From the NCBI GenBank assembly GCA_964036665.1, contig OZ038529.1, forward strand, positions 5,192,501 to 5,256,500: a stretch of DNA of 64,000 bases, given 5' to 3'. Both the position numbers and the translations under genes were made by a program. The stretch's first letter is position 1, and the number at the start of each line of letters is the position of its first letter. Shown one piece after another: positions 59,701 through 64,000 of this stretch. The DNA is from Gordius sp. MW1 (Eukaryota; Nematomorpha; Gordioida; Gordea; Gordiidae). The notes below the pieces were generated by a model. That model worked only from the letters and a program-made list of their open reading frames with translations. It made no database searches and had not been told where the DNA came from.

Positions 59701-60996
59701 TATAGGAAGTGAAAACAACAGGACTTATATTTTTTACGAAATTCTGTCGGAAATGTTCGAGGGCGATAAAAATAGGTTATAATTATTTTGGCCCTATTAA
59801 AAAACATCAGATAAATTCTAAAATAACAAAATAAATAAAATAGGACAAATTTTAGATTATTGATCATAAATTACATTTGCATGGGTTCAAATGAAAAATA
59901 GGTCTGTCATATTACTACTTGAAAAGTTTAAATTCTTTATATCGTTGGGACTGCAAGCCTGTAATATCAAATGTCTAATTATTTTGGCATTGGCAATAAA
60001 GTAAATATGTAATTATGTTTGGCCATAAATTACCATATAAACTTCACAGTGAAAAATGGGCGTTTACTGGTTCTTCTAGGGGTAGATTAATGTCCGGTCA
60101 TCAGAATATATGTTTTAGGCATACAGCCCTCTGGTAGATACAACTGTATTTACCCGAAGCTAAAACATGGCTAAGGTCATGGAATATTTACGGGGAATTT
60201 AATTCTATATAAAGATAGGGTCTTACATGGATTAGAAGGTTCAAAATCATAAAACTATAATTTAAAGTTGGACATAGCTCTTTATATTTTGACACTAGTA
60301 AGAATTGCAAATCATTTTTGGTAATATTAAATTTAAAGTGATTTTTAATGCGATTGTTTATGTAATAATATCATGTCCTGCCCATGGCTCATGCTTATCC
60401 GCAAATCCAACTTATTGACCCCAGATTCCTCAAAAAATATAGGATAAAATTTAACATTTTTACTTAAAACTACACTTGATTTTAAATATAAATTTAATAC
60501 AATGACTTTTCAAACATATTAGTTATATTAATAATTATCTTTAAATTATAACTTGCTGTTCTATCATAAAAGTTTATGCTTAGTTGTCTAATTTTAATTA
60601 TTTAAATAGAGCTTACTACGGTAATAAATATGTCATTAAGCAGTTTATATAAGGTTACGTTCCTAGAATTAATTAACATTCTATCTGCTAAGCATCGTAT
60701 TTTCACCTTTGCCTCAGAAATATCAATAGCCCATAATTGGGATAGTAGTGTTTCAACAAGTTACCTTGGCATTGGCTGTTTTTATTAAATTAGTAAAAAC
60801 TATTTATAAATATTATTTTAAATTTTAAAAACAACATGACATGGATATTGGAAAAATATTTAACTATTACTCATTATAGTTAAGTTTGGCCTAAAATTTA
60901 ATCAGTATAATCAATAAAATGTGAACAGGTTAAAGGCCAATGGAATGCGTAAAGAAGGCAAATGAAACTGTGAACGGGAGGGGTCAAATACCATTT

Positions 60997-61159
60997 CATG
61001 GGCGTACGCAGAGGGGCCCCCCTAATTTACGAAGAAAAAAAAATTTCAATGCAAAAACATTGAAAAATTAAAAAAATTATGTTTTGCCCCCCCCCCTTTA
61101 ATGAACTTTTAAACGTTTTGCCACCCCCCCCCCCCTTTCAAAACCTGGGGACGCCCATG
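60997..61159 (+). mobile_element. CATGGGCGTACGC MITE in KCNQ intron 3
   Basis: 163 bp, left end CATGGGCGTACGCAGAGG, right end CTGGGGACGCCCATG, interior of the second subtype. A 7-bp ACCATTT occurs on both sides. Confidence 0.82.
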
Positions 61160-61776
61160 ACCATTTTAGTAATTTAATATATTCCTAATCCTAAGGATTT
61201 AAAATACATGTTAACTTCTTTGTGTATGTATTATATGGTTCAGTTTTAATGCCATGCCCCTAAAACTTTAGATAAGTGGGACACAACATAAAATAATTAT
61301 TGCTTCCTTTGCACTTCAAGAATTCATTTTAAAGTAAAAATTATAATTGACATCTTTAACACTTATCCTAATATTAAAATATCCCAAAGCGGCGTATATT
61401 CACTTTAAGCTTGTAGTCTTACTATTCGAATTACTAGTTTAAAAAATGACCATATTTTATAAGGTAGTTCTTCTCATGAAAGATCATCAATTATATATAC
61501 TTTATGGTTCAATATAATAGCTGCAAACAATTATATACATGTATTAGCTACTTTTTATAAACGAAACATCTTTTGAGCCTCTGAATTCGCACTGTTTTTA
61601 CTCGGCGACAACCTTTAATAAAGCGAAAGGTATGTAGATATAAAGTTAATTTTAGTGTAGCTGTCTAAGTTATCTCAAGACATTAAAGAAGAATAAGGTC
61701 CAATTGTTGGTAGAGAATAATCTTATTATATTATGTATTATTAATTTAGTTATATTTAAATGTTAAATTTTTCTAG

Positions 61777-61952
61777 ATTTTGTTGTGATAGTTGCATCCC
61801 TTATCGTTCTCTTTCTGGGAAGTAGTGGTCAAGTTTTCGCCGCATCTGCACTTAGAGGCTTACGTTTCTTCCAAATACTTAGGATGGTCCGTATGGACAG
61901 ACGCGGTGGAACTTGGAAACTTTTAGGGTCCGTTGTTTGGGCACATCGTCAA
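61777..61952 (+). CDS. KCNQ: KCNQ channel exon 4: S3, S4 voltage sensor, S4-S5 linker
   Basis: A 176-base exon between acceptor TTTTTCTAG and donor CAA|GTAAAG, phase 1 in and phase 0 out. The split codon makes the S3 aspartate (residue 436). S3 is followed by [13 protein letters not shown], then S4 ([17 protein letters not shown], about residues 461-478), with the R-R-Q-R spacing typical of KCNQ and a further Arg where KCNQ1 has His, as in KCNQ2-5. The linker [16 protein letters not shown] follows. The length equals the sum of human KCNQ1 exons 4 and 5 (79 + 97 from memory), so the intron between them is absent here. Of the exon-sized blocks in this gene this is the clearest match. Confidence 0.96.
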
Positions 61953-62510
61953 GTAAAGTTACTAAATTCCAAGGGCGCAAATCACATTCATTTAAGGGGG
62001 TGTGGAAGGGGGGATAAATTTACTGATCTCAATCCAGCTTATTCTAAATTTTAAATAATGATAACATATTTTAAGTCATTTAAGACAGGTTATTCAGTTT
62101 CCTCATTATTAATTATTAATTAAAGGACTGCAAATTGATAATAAACAAATAGATTAATCAGGCCTTTTGGTAATTATATAAAAACTTGTGTGAATTATAA
62201 GCTAAGCTATCATTAGAATCAATAAGGTATGATTTTTTATTATTGCCAATTTAATGGCTAAAAGAAGGCTCTGATGCTAAATAATTTTTTGTAGCCTGGC
62301 AGTTATTCTTTTTATATGCAGTAAAATTGACTGCTTATATATATTCTTTTATATTTGAACATAGGATAAAAATCAATAATTTTCCTTTTCTTTATCAAAT
62401 AAAATATTCGCGTCTCAAAAGTTTAAATTACCTGGATAAAGTATAAGCTCGAATTACCTAAAACTCTAAATAATAACCATAAAATTAAAAATATTTAAAA
62501 TCATTTTTAG

Positions 62511-62639
62511 GAGTTGATAACTACCCTGTACATCGGATTTTTGGGTCTGATATTTTCCTCGTTTTTAGTGTATTTGGTTGAAAAGACAGAAAACCCGGAA
62601 AAATTTGGGACATACGCCGATGCTTTATGGTGGGGAGTG
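62511..62639 (+). CDS. KCNQ: KCNQ channel exon 5: S5 and pore helix start
   Basis: A 129-base exon (43 codons) between acceptor CATTTTTAG and donor GTG|GTAAAA, phase 0 on both sides. It encodes [17 protein letters not shown] at S5 (almost identical to KCNQ1), a short turret ([11 protein letters not shown], about four residues shorter than human KCNQ1), then YADALWWGV at the pore helix. The exon corresponds to KCNQ1 exon 6. Confidence 0.96.
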
Positions 62640-62719
62640 GTAAAATAATTACATTACCCTTAAATTTATAAATTATAATAAATTATTTGATATAAAAAAT
62701 TTAATATGTTATTTTGTAG

Positions 62720-62830
62720 ATAACTCTGTGTACAGTGGGTTACGGAGACGTAGTTCCAATAACATGGAGTGGCAAAATTATCGCTTCTTTTTGTGCCTTA
62801 CTGGGAATATCCTTTTTTGCTTTACCCGCA
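62720..62830 (+). CDS. KCNQ: KCNQ channel exon 6: selectivity filter and S6
   Basis: A 111-base exon (37 codons) between acceptor ATTTTGTAG and donor GCA|GTATTC. It encodes the K+ filter TVGYGD (residues 542-547) and S6 up to ISFFALPA, with the Pro-Ala-Gly hinge split over the next junction. The filter region reads [13 protein letters not shown] where KCNQ family members usually read TTIGYGDKxPxTW. The Thr before TxGYG is Cys, Ile is Val, and the conserved Lys after GYGD is Val. The length equals human KCNQ1 exon 7 (111 bases from memory). Confidence 0.96.
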
Positions 62831-63239
62831 GTATTCTTTTATTCTAAATTAATCTATATTTAGAAATAAAAGCAATGTTTATAGTAATATCAATTGGGAT
62901 TTTTTAGATTTATTGTTAATATTTTAGAATAGCTGTAAAGTGTATATTTGCTATTATTATTTTTTGAAGGTTAAACTACTATAATTAAGCGTTTTTTGGA
63001 ATAAAATCAATAAAGATTTATATCAAAAATAAATTTTATCCCTAATTTTTGCCTAAAATAAATACCTTTAAACATGTGCTCTTTGACTTTATCTATAAAA
63101 AAGCAAATTTTTAGATATTTACTTACACATGTTTTAGAAATAAATAGCGAATTGATATAACGTTAAAATTGTGCATTAATAATATTAATGATATATGATA
63201 TTTGATTAAAATTAATGATCATATAACGTGTTGTGCTAG

Positions 63240-63457
63240 GGTATATTAGGTTCGGGGTTTGCTTTGAAAGTGCAGCAACAGCAAAGGCAAAAGCATTTAA
63301 ATCGACGCAGGATCCCGGCTGCCATCTTAATCCAGAGCCTTTGGCGATGTTACGCTGCCGATTTAAAGTCCAAATCAACAGCTACGTGGAAAATTTATTT
63401 GAACCAGGTCGCAGTTATCAACCCTTTAGCCGCAACATTTACTACCACATCTTCCAT
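63240..63457 (+). CDS. KCNQ: KCNQ channel exon 7: end of S6 and helix A (calmodulin-binding)
   Basis: A 218-base exon between acceptor GTGCTAG and donor TCCAT|GTAATA, phase 0 in and phase 2 out, residues 575-646. It starts [19 protein letters not shown], the end of S6 and its charged extension. Helix A follows with an IQ-type motif ([14 protein letters not shown], about 602-615) that binds calmodulin in Kv7 channels. After TWKIYLNQ the sequence is no longer conserved and becomes Thr/Ser-rich. Its length is close to human KCNQ1 exons 8 plus 9 (96 + 123 from memory). Confidence 0.94.
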
Positions 63458-63551
63458 GTAATATATTTGTCATTAGTTATTTGTTAATATAGAGTATACA
63501 TATTGTTCGCAAAGTAGGTATTGGTTTTTGAGAAGTGCCTACATCTCCCCA

Positions 63552-63707
63552 CATGAGCGTAGCCAAGGGGGAAGGCAGGGAAGGGCGGCTGCCCACCTCT
63601 TGATTGAAATTTATTAAAATTATGGCTAAAATTTCTTTAAATGATCATTTTGCCCCTCTAGAAATCATAATTGTCCCCCTCTAATCCCAATGCTGGCTAT
63701 GCCCATG
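63552..63707 (+). mobile_element. CATGGGCGTAGCCA MITE in the last visible KCNQ intron
   Basis: 156 bp, ends CATGAGCGTAGCCAAGG and TGCTGGCTATGCCCATG, flanks TCTCCCCA/TCTCCATA (two mismatches). It lies in the intron between exons 7 and 8. Confidence 0.85.
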
Positions 63708-63878
63708 TCTCCATATCTGAGTTATCATAAGTGTCAAGCCTTTTCAATCAGTTAAAATTAGTCCTTTACCAGTTAAAACAGAACAAATAGACATGATGGC
63801 CTATAATTTTTAAGATATAACGGATATAACTATATATCGACTAATAAGTTGATTTTTGTGCCACTTGTTATATATTAG

Positions 63879-64000
63879 ATTTAAGCACAATGCATCGTTC
63901 GTCAGCCGTTTTTCTTCCAAAAAATATCGCCCAAATCATTCCACCGTTATATCAGGGCCTCAAAATAGCCCGATCCATAGAAAACATCGTTTGGCGTACG
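63879..64000 (+). CDS. KCNQ: Probable KCNQ channel exon 8 (helix A-B linker), cut by window end
   Basis: An open frame follows a plausible acceptor (TTATATATTAG at 63878). Its phase fits exactly: AT from the previous exon plus A gives Ile, then FKHNASFVSRFSSKKYRPNH and on. The predicted peptide is basic and polar, as expected for the unconserved cytoplasmic linker between helices A and B. Support is splice phase and open frame only, since this linker carries no family motif. A second open frame overlaps, so I hold this loosely. Confidence 0.5.

Larger units (their letters stand above)
59391..61776 (+). other. KCNQ: KCNQ intron 3
   Basis: Bounded by GTTACT and TTTTTCTAG. It contains a fragment of the GC-rich CCCGGCC repeat family (about 59558-59700) and a CATGGGCGTACGC-type MITE (60997-61159). 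Otherwise it is AT-rich with no coding signal seen. Confidence 0.85.

Overview
The window is AT-rich animal (metazoan) DNA. It has long introns, GT-AG splice sites, no operons and a very high load of small non-autonomous transposons. The only gene identified with confidence is a voltage-gated potassium channel of the KCNQ (Kv7) family. Its S4-S5 linker/S5 and post-S6 segments read closest to KCNQ1, and its exon sizes match human KCNQ1 as I remember them. This suggests a bilaterian invertebrate; I cannot name the species from sequence alone.

Layout. From 1 to about 41 kb I find no convincing host gene. It is AT-rich spacer, or introns of something unrecognised, studded with repeats. These include a 736-bp hAT remnant with a perfect 8-bp target duplication (6301-7036), GC-rich hAT-like MITEs (1918-2329, 7700-8099, 28441-28770, 31448-31859), about twenty copies of a 140-280 bp MITE superfamily with ends CATGGGCGTAGCCA, and a 1.8-kb composite repeat (23889-25686). 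From 40.9 to 44.3 kb there are coding-like remnants on the minus strand (41390-41937), a possible orphan exon, and an intact 285-codon retroelement C-terminal domain (43398-44255). From 45.2 to 46.4 kb one MITE is split by a later insertion carrying a truncated composite repeat and a fold-back repeat.

The KCNQ gene runs on the + strand from about 49131 past the window end. Eight coding exons are visible: 49131-50218, 58852-58942, 59264-59390, 61777-61952, 62511-62639, 62720-62830, 63240-63457 and 63879 onward. Their splice phases join into one frame covering an unusually long N-terminus, S1-S6, the selectivity filter and the proximal C-terminal calmodulin-binding helix. Helix B and the assembly domain lie beyond the window. 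Intron 1 (8.6 kb) holds two near-full-length composite repeats in opposite orientation, able to form a 1.8-kb RNA hairpin.

The least explained item is the composite repeat family. It combines a GC-rich terminal hairpin, a purine tract, a TTAGGG-like motif, and a tandem array of roughly 100-130 bp units that each carry an inverted pair of CCAAT boxes.
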